A DNA stretch of 64,000 nt from an uncultured Clostridia bacterium (lineage in GTDB: Bacteria; Bacillota; Clostridia; Peptostreptococcales; Anaerovoracaceae): contig CAKQHH010000002.1 in assembly GCA_934234035.1 (NCBI GenBank), positions 62,001 through 126,000 on the forward strand, read 5' to 3'. Under the pieces are notes generated by a model. It saw nothing but the letters and a program-made list of their open reading frames with translations. It did no database searches and had not been told where the DNA came from. Below, piece after piece: positions 25,510 to 34,134 of this stretch. The position numbers and the translations under genes were made by a program. Every line of letters begins with the position of its first letter. Position 1 is the first letter of the stretch.

Positions 25510-28440
25510 ATGCTGAAGAAATCAACATTGCGTGAAATACGGTCCAGTCTGGGAAGATACCTGGCCATCCTGGCAATCGTCATGCTGGGAGTGGGGTTTT
25601 TCTGCGGCCTGAAATCCACCAAACCCGCCATGCTTGCCACCGCCAATCAGTACCTAAAGGATAACAAGCTGTACGATTACCAGCTGCAATCTACTTTGGG
25701 ACTGACGGAAAAGGATGCGGAGGCCGTCGCCAGACAGGACGATGTCGAAGCGGCGGAGGGTTCCGTCAGCGAGGACGTGCTCTTCCACTACGAAGGGCAA
25801 GAATCCGATAAGGTGCTCCGTTTCCATTCCATCACCTCGAAGGTAAATACCATCCATCTGATGAAAGGCCGTCTGCCGAAGGCCAAGGATGAGTGCGTGG
25901 TGGATTACTATCTGGGGAACGACCTGATTGGCAAGAAAATCCTTATCTCCTCCCGGAACAGCAAGCACACCCGAGATTTGTTTTATCGGAAGGAGCTGAA
26001 GGTGGTGGGTACCGTCACCTCTCCGGTGTACCTGAACTTTGAGCGGGGCACCACCTCGCTGGGGGACGGCAAGGTTTCCGGCTTCGTGTATATGAACCGG
26101 GATGCTTTTGACACGGATGTTTTCACCCAGATTGACGTGAAGCTGAAGAAGACCTACCCGATTTACTCCAAGAAGTACAAGAATTACATCGATGCCACCA
26201 CCTCCGGAATGGAGGATCTCCTTGAGAACCGGGCGGAAATCCGGTACAAGGATATCGTGGCCAAAGCCACTCGAAAGTGGGAGAAGAACAAAGCCAAATA
26301 CGCGAAGAATTACAACGATTTCCTAAAAGAAAAGGCGGACACCCAACAGAAACTCCGAGACAGCCATCGGAAGCTGACGAACAACAAAGTGAAGCTTCAG
26401 AAGAAGAGCAAGGAGCTGAAAAGCAAGGAAAAATCTCTGAAATCCAACCTGAAGAAGGTAGACAGCGGTATCCGGCAGGTGGACGGCGCCATTGAGCAAA
26501 GCAAAGCGGCGGGGGCGCCGGTGGATCGGCTCCTGGCGCAGAAGCAACAACTTCAGAATCAGAAGGGGAAGATTCAGGACGGACTCCTCCTTGTGAATAA
26601 GGGAAAGAGTCAGATCAAGAAAGGCAACCGGGAGATTCAAAAGGGTTTTGCGAAATACAACAAAGCCGTTGCCACGGCGGACAAGGAGTTCCGCGAGGCG
26701 GAGGAGAAGCTGGCGGATGCCAAGGTGAAGTTGGACGACGGGAAGAAGAAGATTTCCGACATCAAGAAGGCGGACACCTACGTGCTGGACCGAAATACCA
26801 ATACGGGCTACGCTTGTTTTGAGAGCGACTCCTCCATCGTGGACGGAATCTGCAAGGTCTTCCCGATCTTCTTTTTCCTGGTCGCCGCCCTGGTATGCAT
26901 GACCACCATGACCCGAATGGTGGACGCTCAGCGGACGGAAATCGGGGTGCTGAAAGCGCTGGGATACAGCAACTCTTCCATCATCGGAAAATACCTGTTC
27001 TATTCCTGCAGCGCGTCCCTCATCGGCGCCGTCGTCGGGCTTTTTGCCGGCGCCTACATCTTCCCGAAGGTCATCTGGAAAGGCTACGGCATGATGTACG
27101 ATTTCAACGCCCACCTGCAGTACGTTCTGAGCCCGAAGCTGTCCGTTGCGGCGGTGGGAGTTTCCCTGCTCTGCGCCGTCAGCGCCACCCTGCTCCCGTG
27201 TCTGGGGGATTTCCGGGAAGTGCCGGCGCAGCTGATTCGCCCCCGGGCACCGAAGAACGGCAAGCGAATTCTTTTGGAGCGGATTGGCTTCCTGTGGAAC
27301 CGGTTCAGCTTCCTTCAGAAGGTCACCTTCCGGAACATCTTCCGCTACAAAAAACGCTTTCTCATGATGGTCATCGGAATCAGCGGCTGCACCGCCCTCC
27401 TGGTGGCCGGCCTGGGCATCCGGGATTCCATCCAGAACGTGGTGAATTTCCAGTTCGACGAAATCCAGAAATACGATTACGACGTCATTTTCGACAAGAA
27501 CATGACCGCCGAGAAGCAGAAGGCCTTCCGCAAGGATACCGCCGGCGACTACAAGGATATTCTCTTTGTCCATAAAAACAGTGCCGACATCCTCCACGGC
27601 GATCAGGTGAAATCCGTCACCCTGATTGCTGCGGAATCCAACGGCTTCCGGCAGTTCGTGGATCTCCACAACCACGACGGCAAAGCCATTTCCTATCCGA
27701 AAACGGGACAGGCGGTGATTTGCAAAAAGCTGGCCCGCACCTACAACCTTTCCGTAGGGGATGAAATCACCCTCCGAGACGAGAATCACCACCAAGGCAA
27801 GGTGAAAGTCAGCGGCATCTGCGAGAACTACATCTACAACTACGTATATATCACCCCGGAGACCTATCTGGACCTGTTCGGAACCGCAGCCTCCATCAAA
27901 TCTGCCATGGTCCGCTCCGCTTCCGGCAGCGACAAGTCCGTGCACCAATCCGCCACAAAACTTCTGAAGCGGGATGAGGTGGCCGCAGTTTCCATCAACA
28001 TGGACATGCGGGACCGGGTCAACAACATGATGAAAAGCTTGAACGCCATCGTTCTGGTGGTCATTCTCTCCGCCGGCGCACTGGCCTTCATCGTGCTGTA
28101 CAACCTGACCAATATCAACATCACCGAGCGAATCCGGGAGATTGCCACCATCAAGGTGCTGGGCTTCCGAAAAGGCGAAACCGCCGCCTATGTCTTCCGG
28201 GAGAACATTTTCCTCACGGGAATCAGCGCCCTGCTGGGCCTGGGCCTGGGCCGGATTCTCCTGGGATTCATCATCAGCCAGATTAACGTAGACCTGATTT
28301 CCTTCGATACCCGGATTACCGGCTTCAGCTACGCACTGGCGGTGATTCTCACCTTCGTCTTCGCCTTCATCGTGAGCATTGCCATGTCCCGGCGGCTGGA
28401 GAACATCAGCATGACGGAGTCCCTGAAGAGCATCGAATAG
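25510..28440 (+). CDS. FtsX-family ABC transporter permease with long coiled coil
   Basis: A 976-residue permease partner of the preceding ATPase. A first membrane helix (about 17-35, YLAILAIVMLGVGFFCGL) is followed by an extracytoplasmic MacB_PCD-like part. A highly charged, lysine-rich coiled coil runs from about residue 255 to 425 (KKSKELKSKEKSLKSNLKK is typical). Three membrane helices and an FtsX domain lie near 455-560, then a second extracytoplasmic module near 640-830 and a final FtsX domain with three helices to the C-terminus. The architecture (ten or so segments, two FtsX repeats) is that of DUF-type permeases seen in Clostridia. Substrate unknown; the coiled coil suggests reach to the wall or a partner protein. 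Confidence 0.9.
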   Translation: MLKKSTLREIRSSLGRYLAILAIVMLGVGFFCGLKSTKPAMLATANQYLKDNKLYDYQLQSTLGLTEKDAEAVARQDDVEAAEGSVSEDVLFHYEGQESDKVLRFHSITSKVNTIHLMKGRLPKAKDECVVDYYLGNDLIGKKILISSRNSKHTRDLFYRKELKVVGTVTSPVYLNFERGTTSLGDGKVSGFVYMNRDAFDTDVFTQIDVKLKKTYPIYSKKYKNYIDATTSGMEDLLENRAEIRYKDIVAKATRKWEKNKAKYAKNYNDFLKEKADTQQKLRDSHRKLTNNKVKLQKKSKELKSKEKSLKSNLKKVDSGIRQVDGAIEQSKAAGAPVDRLLAQKQQLQNQKGKIQDGLLLVNKGKSQIKKGNREIQKGFAKYNKAVATADKEFREAEEKLADAKVKLDDGKKKISDIKKADTYVLDRNTNTGYACFESDSSIVDGICKVFPIFFFLVAALVCMTTMTRMVDAQRTEIGVLKALGYSNSSIIGKYLFYSCSASLIGAVVGLFAGAYIFPKVIWKGYGMMYDFNAHLQYVLSPKLSVAAVGVSLLCAVSATLLPCLGDFREVPAQLIRPRAPKNGKRILLERIGFLWNRFSFLQKVTFRNIFRYKKRFLMMVIGISGCTALLVAGLGIRDSIQNVVNFQFDEIQKYDYDVIFDKNMTAEKQKAFRKDTAGDYKDILFVHKNSADILHGDQVKSVTLIAAESNGFRQFVDLHNHDGKAISYPKTGQAVICKKLARTYNLSVGDEITLRDENHHQGKVKVSGICENYIYNYVYITPETYLDLFGTAASIKSAMVRSASGSDKSVHQSATKLLKRDEVAAVSINMDMRDRVNNMMKSLNAIVLVVILSAGALAFIVLYNLTNINITERIREIATIKVLGFRKGETAAYVFRENIFLTGISALLGLGLGRILLGFIISQINVDLISFDTRITGFSYALAVILTFVFAFIVSIAMSRRLENISMTESLKSIE

Positions 28441-28454
28441 CGGGCGACGTTCTT

Positions 28455-29170
28455 GCACCAAGTCTCAGCCGATTCCGAGGCAATTCTCCCGGGGGACTTG
28501 GTGCATCACCGACGCAATCAATGCGTTTCACGGATTTCTTGCACCAAGTCTCAGCCGATTCCGAGCCAATTCTTCCGGGAGACTTGGTGCATCACCGACG
28601 CAATCAATGCGTTTTACGTCTTTCTTGCACCAAGTCTCAGCCGCTTCCAAGACAATTCTTCTGATGAACTTGGTGCATTGTCAACGCAATCAATTCGTTT
28701 CCCGGCTTTCTTGCACCAAGTCTCAGCCGATTCCGAGCCAATTCTTCTGGGGGACTTGGTGCATCACCGACGCAATCAATGCGTTTCACGTCTTTCTTGC
28801 ACCAAGTCTCAGCCGATTCCGAGCCAATTCTTCTGGGGGACTTGGTGCATCACCGACGCAATCAATGCGTTTCACGGCTTTCTTGCACCAAATCTCAGCC
28901 GATTCCGAGCCAATTCTCCCGGGGGACTTGGTGCATCACCGACGCAATCAATGCGTTTCCAGGCTTTCTTGCACCAAGTCTCAGCCGATTCAGAGCCAAT
29001 TCTTCTGGGGGACTTGGTGCATCACCGACGCAATCAATGCGTTTCACGGCTTTCTTGCACCAAATCTCAGCCGATTCCGAGCCAATTCTCCCGGGGGACT
29101 TGGTGCATCACCGACGCAATCAATGCGTTTCCAGGCTTTCTTGCACCAAGTCTCAGCCGATTCCGAGGCA
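28455..29170. repeat. Tandem array of 86-bp units (8 full copies plus a partial ninth)
   Basis: Copies begin at 28455, 28541, 28627, 28713, 28799, 28885, 28971, 29057 and 29143, exactly 86 bases apart; the ninth breaks off near 29170. Each unit holds GCACCAAGTC and GACTTGGTGC as inverted arms around a 30-base centre, then ACGCA-ATCAA-TGCGT as a second short hairpin. The centre carries two direct copies of AGCCRATTC spaced 11 bases. Unit 3 is the most diverged. Units 6 and 8 are identical, and units 5-6 match 7-8 almost fully, so the array grew partly by 172-bp steps. Because 86 is not a multiple of three, the open frames across it are not evidence of protein. The array starts 14 bases after the permease stop. 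Confidence 0.95.
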
Positions 29171-29178
29171 AAAAGTAG

Positions 29179-29239
29179 GAACCTGCATCCGGAAAGCAAT
29201 CCAATCTTGAAGATGTGATTGCTTTCCGGATGCAGGTTC
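29179..29239. terminator. Long perfect hairpin closing the repeat array
   Basis: A 23-bp perfect stem: 29179-29201 (GAACCTGCATCC...) pairs with 29217-29239 (...GGATGCAGGTTC), with a 15-base loop and TTTC after it. It probably ends transcription out of the array or from the transporter operon. On the minus strand it would lie at the front of an array transcript. Confidence 0.7.
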
Positions 29240-29303
29240 TTTCATTGTATGGCTTCAAGCCTGTTTTGGCGGGTTTTGGCGGGTTTATCCGGCAAAACAA
29301 ATA

Positions 29304-29672
29304 AACCACCCGCTATGTGGGTGCGCATTGGAGGTTATACCAAAAAAATCTCCTGTTTGATAAGCATGCGAATTTGAAATACAAATTCGGGAATAGGCAC
29401 TTTTGGTCAGAAGGATATTATGTAAGCACTGTTGGTCTGAATGAGAGTACGATCAGAAAGTATATTCAGAAACAAGATAAAAAGGATATATTGAAAGATG
29501 AGCTTAGTGTTAAAGAGTACGAAGACCCGTTCAAGTAGTTAAGCCCCTTTAGGGGTAATGCCAAAGAAGCAATGGCAATGAGGCTTGAACGAAGTGAACG
29601 GCCCGCGCCTTTAGACGCGAGCCGGTAATAAAGGCTTATAGCCTCAGGGCGAACCACCCGTTATACGGGTGG
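29304..29672 (+). mobile_element. Internally deleted IS200/IS605-type element
   Basis: Left-end hairpin CACCC...GGGTG (29307-29323, in context AAACCACCCGC) and right-end hairpin CCACCCG-TTATA-CGGGTGG (29654-29672) are the subterminal palindromes used by IS200 transposases. Between them lies only the C-terminal part of tnpA and the usual GC-rich 3' region with its own hairpin (GCGCC...). The element is about 370 bases instead of roughly 600-700. It is non-autonomous but may still be mobilised in trans if its ends are intact. Confidence 0.75.
29350..29538 (+). pseudogene. IS200-type Y1 transposase TnpA, C-terminal fragment
   Basis: From LLFDKHANLKYKFGNRHFW through EGYYVSTVGLNESTIRKYI to the end DELSVKEYEDPFK, the 63 or so residues match the second half of clostridial TnpA. 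The likely catalytic tyrosine (in IRKYIQKQ) is kept, but the N-terminal half with the HUH metal motif is deleted. The frame runs back into the left end at 29317, with no genuine start. It cannot act as a transposase alone. Confidence 0.8.
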
Positions 29673-29747
29673 CCCCGATTCTTTGGCGTCGGCAAATCGA
29701 GATAATCCGGGGCGTGTTGGCGTGACATGACGGAGAAAAAAGGCTCT

Positions 29748-30005
29748 TCACTTTACAACAAGCGCAAACGCACAAGCGAATGCAGCAACTATTGCCGCAA
29801 GCATAAGATAATTGCAATTTTTGAATTTGAAGAAATAAATTCCTGCAACAACGAGAATACAAACCAAGAGCACTTTTATTAAAGATGACAATAATATTCC
29901 GTTTTGTATCACTCCGGTGCATCCAAGGATACATAGGATTGGAATAAGGCATCCGAACATTACCAGAACTATCAAAAGGTTTCGCTTTGTCACGTTATCG
30001 TGCAA
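29748..30005 (-). CDS. Small hydrophobic membrane protein
   Basis: An 85-residue frame with three hydrophobic stretches (LLIVLVMFGCLIPILCILGC, LIKVLLVCILVVAGIYFF, YLMLAAIVAAFACAFALVV). It lies 33 bases downstream of nudC on the same strand. The in-frame stop TAA just upstream forces a TTG start at 30005 or GTG nearby, and the ribosome site is poor, which lowers confidence. I do not recognise the family; it may be real or a fragment near the IS scar. Confidence 0.45.
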   Translation of the reverse strand: MHDNVTKRNLLIVLVMFGCLIPILCILGCTGVIQNGILLSSLIKVLLVCILVVAGIYFFKFKNCNYLMLAAIVAAFACAFALVVK

Positions 30006-30038
30006 TTACCTATACTTTGTAATTGCTCCCCCTTTCCT

Positions 30039-30884
30039 CTACCTAATCTTCCCCAACCGGAACGCTTCAATCATTTCCTGTGTCAGCGCCGGCCGAACCG
30101 GGTTCATTTCCAGTTCCTCCCGAGAAATGAAGAAGGCGGTCTCCAGCTCTTCTTGGTCCAGGACGATGTGGTCGTCCCCGTCCACCTCGGCGGTGTAGCC
30201 GATTTGCAGGTTTCCCGCAAAACCCCACGGCTGGGATCCGTAGTACCGGATGTTCTTGACCTTAAGCCCCACTTCTTCCATGACCTCCCGGGCCACGCAT
30301 TCCTCTGCGGACTCCCCGATTTCCACGAAGCCGGCAATCAGTGCATACAAGTTGGTCTGCTTTCTGCCGTTGTAACGAGATACCAGCAGCTTGTCCTCAT
30401 GGGTTACCGCCACCGTTACCGCCGGGTTGATGCGGGGAAAAATAAGATTTCCGCACTTCGGACAGCGCATCAGTCGTTCCTTCTCGCCGTATTCCGTCCG
30501 GGTTCCGCATCTTCCGCACATCCGATTGTTTTTGTACCACGCGTTCAGGTGCCCCGCCGTCATAGCGGCAAAGCACAGGTCTTTCGGTTTTCCCTTCCGA
30601 AGAATCCGAGAGGACCGATACTCATAGCCCTTTGGCAGGGTTACGCTGCATTCGCTCTTTGGCATAAAAAACCGGGTATCGTCAATGGAGAACAGGTAGA
30701 CGCAATCCTCTTCCGCAAGTCCTGCATCTCTCGCTTTGGGAATTTCCAGCATTCCGTCTTCGGATTCCTTCATGCCGATTTCGCCGCTCTTCTCATCGAA
30801 AAGGAACAGCGCATCCTCTTCCCGCATCCGGATGTCCGGTCTGTAGTGATTATCAAATATTCTATCGCCGATTTCCTGTATCAT
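30039..30884 (-). CDS. nudC: NAD+ diphosphatase (NudC-type Nudix hydrolase)
   Basis: Splits NAD(H) to NMN(H) and AMP and can remove NAD caps from RNA. The 281-residue protein has an N-terminal NUDIX-like domain, a zinc ribbon (MCGRCGTRTEYG, RCPKCGNLIFPR; Cys near 123-146), then the Nudix box beginning GFVEIGES and continuing REVMEEVG. SQPWGFAGNLQIGY just after the box is the NudC-specific motif. ATG 30884 follows GCAGGAG. It sits 44 bases after ribF, so it may be the last gene of the translation-factor operon or have its own promoter. Confidence 0.94.
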   Translation of the reverse strand: MIQEIGDRIFDNHYRPDIRMREEDALFLFDEKSGEIGMKESEDGMLEIPKARDAGLAEEDCVYLFSIDDTRFFMPKSECSVTLPKGYEYRSSRILRKGKPKDLCFAAMTAGHLNAWYKNNRMCGRCGTRTEYGEKERLMRCPKCGNLIFPRINPAVTVAVTHEDKLLVSRYNGRKQTNLYALIAGFVEIGESAEECVAREVMEEVGLKVKNIRYYGSQPWGFAGNLQIGYTAEVDGDDHIVLDQEELETAFFISREELEMNPVRPALTQEMIEAFRLGKIR

Positions 30885-30928
30885 CTATTTTAACTCCTGC
30901 TAAAAATATTTTCGGAATTTCTCTCCGC

Positions 30929-31852
30929 TTACAGTTCCGGGAATCCGTGCTCCCGATGGTACTGCCGCCCCTTTTCACAATCCGACGCAATCCGTTCCCG
31001 CAGTTCTTCCACGGAACCGAATTTCATCTCCGGCCGTTCCCACTTCAGGAACTCGATTCGGATATTCTTTCCGTACAGATCCCGATTCAGCCCATACACG
31101 TGGGTCTCGATGGATTTCTCAAACTCCCCGACGGTTGGTTTTACCCCCACATCGGTAATTCCCGGATATTTGACGCCGTCGATTTCCGCCAAAGTGTAGT
31201 ACACCCCATTGGGCGGCGCAATTCGGTAGGCTTCGAACACCACGTTGGCCGTCGGGAAACCGATTCGGCCCCCCAGCTGCTTGCCGGGAATCACCTTTCC
31301 GGTGCAGTAGAAATTCCGGCCCAGGCACACCGATGCCCGTTCCATATCCCCTTCCGTAATCAGCCGGCGAACCAGGGTGGAGCTGACCACCATATCATCG
31401 ACATACACCGGCTCATTCACCAGAACTTTCATCCCCAGGTCTTGGCCCATGCGGCGCATCAGATCCACATCTCCGGCCGCTTTCTTTCCGAACCGGAAAT
31501 TGAATCCGCAGCACACCGCTCCGGCATGCAGGGTCTCCACCAAGATGCACCGGATAAAATCCTCTGCCGAGGTATTTCGAATTCTTTCGTCAAATGGAAT
31601 ATCCACCACAACCTCAATCCCCAGGGACTGAAGCAGCGCCATTTTCTCCATCTCGGTGCAGATGAGGCTCACCTCTTTGCGGGTGTGGGTAGAAAAAGTA
31701 AAGCACACCGGCGTCCAGTTGTTCCGCTTTGCTTTTCGCACCGCACTCAGGAGAATCTCCCGGTGGCCGATATGAACCCCGTCGAAATTGCCCAGTGCCA
31801 CCACCGTCTGCCCATCGATTTTAACATCGTCTAACGAACGTATTACTTTCAT
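30929..31852 (-). CDS. ribF: Bifunctional riboflavin kinase / FAD synthetase
   Basis: Makes FMN from riboflavin and FAD from FMN. The 307-residue protein has an N-terminal nucleotidyltransferase (ALGNFDGVHIGHREIL near residue 16, with the HIGH-type motif; CCGFNFRFGKKAAGD; SSTLVRRLI) and a C-terminal flavokinase domain (GRIGFPTANV near 198, NGVYYT, and ETHVYGLNRDLYGK). ATG 31852 begins one base after the truB stop codon, indicating translational coupling. The gene sits in its classic place after truB. Confidence 0.96.
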   Translation of the reverse strand: MKVIRSLDDVKIDGQTVVALGNFDGVHIGHREILLSAVRKAKRNNWTPVCFTFSTHTRKEVSLICTEMEKMALLQSLGIEVVVDIPFDERIRNTSAEDFIRCILVETLHAGAVCCGFNFRFGKKAAGDVDLMRRMGQDLGMKVLVNEPVYVDDMVVSSTLVRRLITEGDMERASVCLGRNFYCTGKVIPGKQLGGRIGFPTANVVFEAYRIAPPNGVYYTLAEIDGVKYPGITDVGVKPTVGEFEKSIETHVYGLNRDLYGKNIRIEFLKWERPEMKFGSVEELRERIASDCEKGRQYHREHGFPEL

Positions 31853-31853
31853 C

Positions 31854-32783
31854 TTATCGTATCACCTTCTCCGGATATAACGTATTCTCCCGGAGAGTCG
31901 AAATCCCCAGGAACTTCCCTTCCGGGTCGTACACCCGGTATTTATCCCCCAAGCGGGATCCTTCCTGCAGTGCCTCCGGAACCGCCGGCAGGGCAAGCAC
32001 GTTCACGTATCCGGTATCAATTTCCCGGCCGTTGTAGTAGAACGGCACGGATTCCATGCTCTTCAGTTCGATTTTTCCCAGATGCACCAGCGTCTCATCC
32101 ATGGGAATCACGCAGCGCTCCAGCTCCTCATCGGTCATCTCCAAAATCTCCGGAAGCGTCCGCGCATCTTCCACCCGAAAACATCCGGATTGGGTTCGCT
32201 GAAGGGCGGTCATGGTGCCGCCGCAGCCCAGCTTTTTCCCGATATCGTCGCAGATGGTGCGGATGTAGGTTCCTTTGGAGCAGGTCACCCGAAAACGAAC
32301 CCGGTTCTCCGCCGGCTTCACTTCCAGCGGCTGAATATCCGCTACGTAGATTTCCCGGGATTTGATTTCCACCTCTACCCCTTCTCGGGCATATTTGTAC
32401 AGCGGTTTTCCGTTCACCTTCAAGGCGGAATATTTCGGCGGTATCTGAGTAATCCATCCCCTAAAAGAACAAATCGCTTGAATCACGTCCTCTTCCGACA
32501 CGTCTACCGATTTCGTCTCCAGCACCGTGCCGGTAACGTCCAGCGTATCCGTCACCATGCCCAGCTTCATTTCCGCTTCGTAGGTCTTAAAATCGTCGTC
32601 GTAATATTCGATAATTCGAGTCGCCTTCCCAAAACACACCGGAAGCACCCCCGTGGCCATGGGATCCAGCGTTCCGGTATGCCCCACACGGCGAATGTGA
32701 AGCCGTCCCCGAAGTTTGGCCACCACATCCTGGGAGGTCCAGCCCTCCGGCTTATTGATATTCAGGATTCCGTTTTCAAACAT
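31854..32783 (-). CDS. truB: tRNA pseudouridine-55 synthase
   Basis: Modifies U55 in the T-loop of tRNAs. ATG 32783 follows GGAGAAAG; 309 residues. It has NINKPEGWTSQDVV, the catalytic motif GHTGTLDPMATGVL (Asp nucleophile) near residue 37, YEAEMKLG, PPKYSALKVNGKPLYKYARE, CSKGTYIRTICDD and a C-terminal PUA-like domain. The longer frame upstream lies inside nrnA and is not used. Coupled to nrnA (the coding regions abut) and to ribF. Confidence 0.97.
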   Translation of the reverse strand: MFENGILNINKPEGWTSQDVVAKLRGRLHIRRVGHTGTLDPMATGVLPVCFGKATRIIEYYDDDFKTYEAEMKLGMVTDTLDVTGTVLETKSVDVSEEDVIQAICSFRGWITQIPPKYSALKVNGKPLYKYAREGVEVEIKSREIYVADIQPLEVKPAENRVRFRVTCSKGTYIRTICDDIGKKLGCGGTMTALQRTQSGCFRVEDARTLPEILEMTDEELERCVIPMDETLVHLGKIELKSMESVPFYYNGREIDTGYVNVLALPAVPEALQEGSRLGDKYRVYDPEGKFLGISTLRENTLYPEKVIR

Positions 32784-32784
32784 A

Positions 32785-33759
32785 TTATTGATCTTTCTCC
32801 ACTTGCTCCACGAGCTTCTCTGTAATAATCGACATCGCCTCATCCAGCGGCTTCCGAATTCGGCAGCCTGCCGCCAAAACGTGTCCGCCGCCGCCTAAAG
32901 CACCGGCCACTTCCGCCACGTTGATGTGGGACCGGGAACGGAGACTGCATCGAATCACCGCCGGTTCCGCTTCCTTCAGCAGACATCCCACCTCGACGCC
33001 ATCCACGCTCATGATATCCTGCACAAAACCTTCCGATTCGCTCAATTCACAGCCGGTCTCCCGGAGCATTTCCTGCGTCACGGCGGCCACAGCCACCTTA
33101 TCCTCTCCGAACAGCTGAATACTGCTCATCACCAGAGAATGCAGGCGGATGGACCGCAGGGAATTGCGGTTGTAAATCAGGTTGCTGATTTTCTTGCAAT
33201 TGAACCCCGGTACCCGGTGCAGCTGCGCCGCCATTTCGTGGGTGCGCGCCGTGGTGTTGGCATGCTGAAAATTCCCGGTATCCGTGGTGAGTGCGGTAAA
33301 AATACCCTCCGCCATCGCAAGGTCGATTTCCACATTCATCGCTTCAATCAGAAGCTCAATCATCTCTCCCGTTGCCGCCGAGTCCGGTTCGATTCGGCCA
33401 AAATCAAAATTCGGCTGTTCTCCGGTCACGCCGTGGTGGTCGATTACTGCTTTTACCGGGGCCGCCTCAAAGATTTCCTCTCGGCCCGGAATTCGGTTCA
33501 TCCCGCAGCAATCCACCATGATGGCCAACTCCGGCCGGAAGTCCGGCTCGGAAACAATATTGTTTCCCGCCAGAAAGTCCAGATTTGCCGGCGTCGCTTC
33601 GCCGGTGACAATCACGGCGTTCTTGCCCATGAATTTCAGCGCAACGCAAAGAGCGGATGACGAGCCCAGGGCATCGCCATCCAAGTTTACGTGCGGCAGG
33701 ATTACGATGTGATCCAATCCTGCCAGTTTTTCTGCTATCTCTTTGTATGAATTCTTCAT
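32785..33759 (-). CDS. nrnA: DHH family phosphoesterase, nanoRNase / pAp phosphatase NrnA
   Basis: Degrades short oligoribonucleotides and pAp (and pGpG) with manganese. The 324-residue protein has the DHH-domain motifs ILPHVNLDGDALGSS (metal site), IMVDCCGM, the DHH itself in AVIDHHGVT, and TALTTDTGNF; the C-terminal DHHA1 domain ends with GGGGHVLAAG. ATG 33759 overlaps the end of rbfA closely; only GAGAACT lies in front, so translation is probably coupled. Position between rbfA and truB is standard for Bacillota. Confidence 0.95.
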   Translation of the reverse strand: MKNSYKEIAEKLAGLDHIVILPHVNLDGDALGSSSALCVALKFMGKNAVIVTGEATPANLDFLAGNNIVSEPDFRPELAIMVDCCGMNRIPGREEIFEAAPVKAVIDHHGVTGEQPNFDFGRIEPDSAATGEMIELLIEAMNVEIDLAMAEGIFTALTTDTGNFQHANTTARTHEMAAQLHRVPGFNCKKISNLIYNRNSLRSIRLHSLVMSSIQLFGEDKVAVAAVTQEMLRETGCELSESEGFVQDIMSVDGVEVGCLLKEAEPAVIRCSLRSRSHINVAEVAGALGGGGHVLAAGCRIRKPLDEAMSIITEKLVEQVEKDQ

Positions 33760-33760
33760 A

Positions 33761-34132
33761 TTAGTTCTCGTTGTGAATTTCATCAATCAGCGCATCGATG
33801 TGCCGGCCGTAGTCCATAGAGGAATCGATTTTGAAAATCAACTCCGGCACGTGGCGCATCTTGATGTCCTTTCCGATGTTCTTCTTGAAGGTTCCTTTGG
33901 CCCGATTGAAGGCTTCCAGGACTTCCTTGTTCACTGCCTCTTTGTCCTCATCTGCGAGGGTCAGCGGTGTGATGTACACCGTGGCGAAACTGCCGTCCGC
34001 GGTGACATCCACACCGGAAATGGTGATAATTCTCGAGTTCAGTCTCGGATCCTTGATTCCGTTCACCAGCAGCTTGCTGATGCTCTTTTTAATCTCTTCC
34101 GAAACTCGTCCAATTCGATGATTTCTTCCCAT
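33761..34132 (-). CDS. rbfA: Ribosome-binding factor A
   Basis: Binds the free 30S subunit and aids 16S rRNA 5'-end maturation. A single KH-fold protein of 123 residues, starting MGRNHRIGRVSEEIKKSIS, with DPRLNSRIITISGVDVTAD, ATVYITPL and the C-terminal MRHVPELIFKIDSSMDYG. ATG 34132 overlaps the infB stop codon region, with AGAAAG before it, again suggesting coupling. Confidence 0.96.
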   Translation of the reverse strand: MGRNHRIGRVSEEIKKSISKLLVNGIKDPRLNSRIITISGVDVTADGSFATVYITPLTLADEDKEAVNKEVLEAFNRAKGTFKKNIGKDIKMRHVPELIFKIDSSMDYGRHIDALIDEIHNEN

Positions 34133-34134
34133 AA

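Noticed and set aside
28455..29170. CRISPR array
   Set aside because: No alternation of short repeats with unique spacers; the whole 86 bases repeat, and no cas genes are seen.
28453..29218. Three long plus-strand open frames across the repeat array
   Set aside because: The 86-bp unit happens to lack stops in all three frames, so all are open. There is no ribosome site and the period breaks codon phase, so protein coding is not supported.
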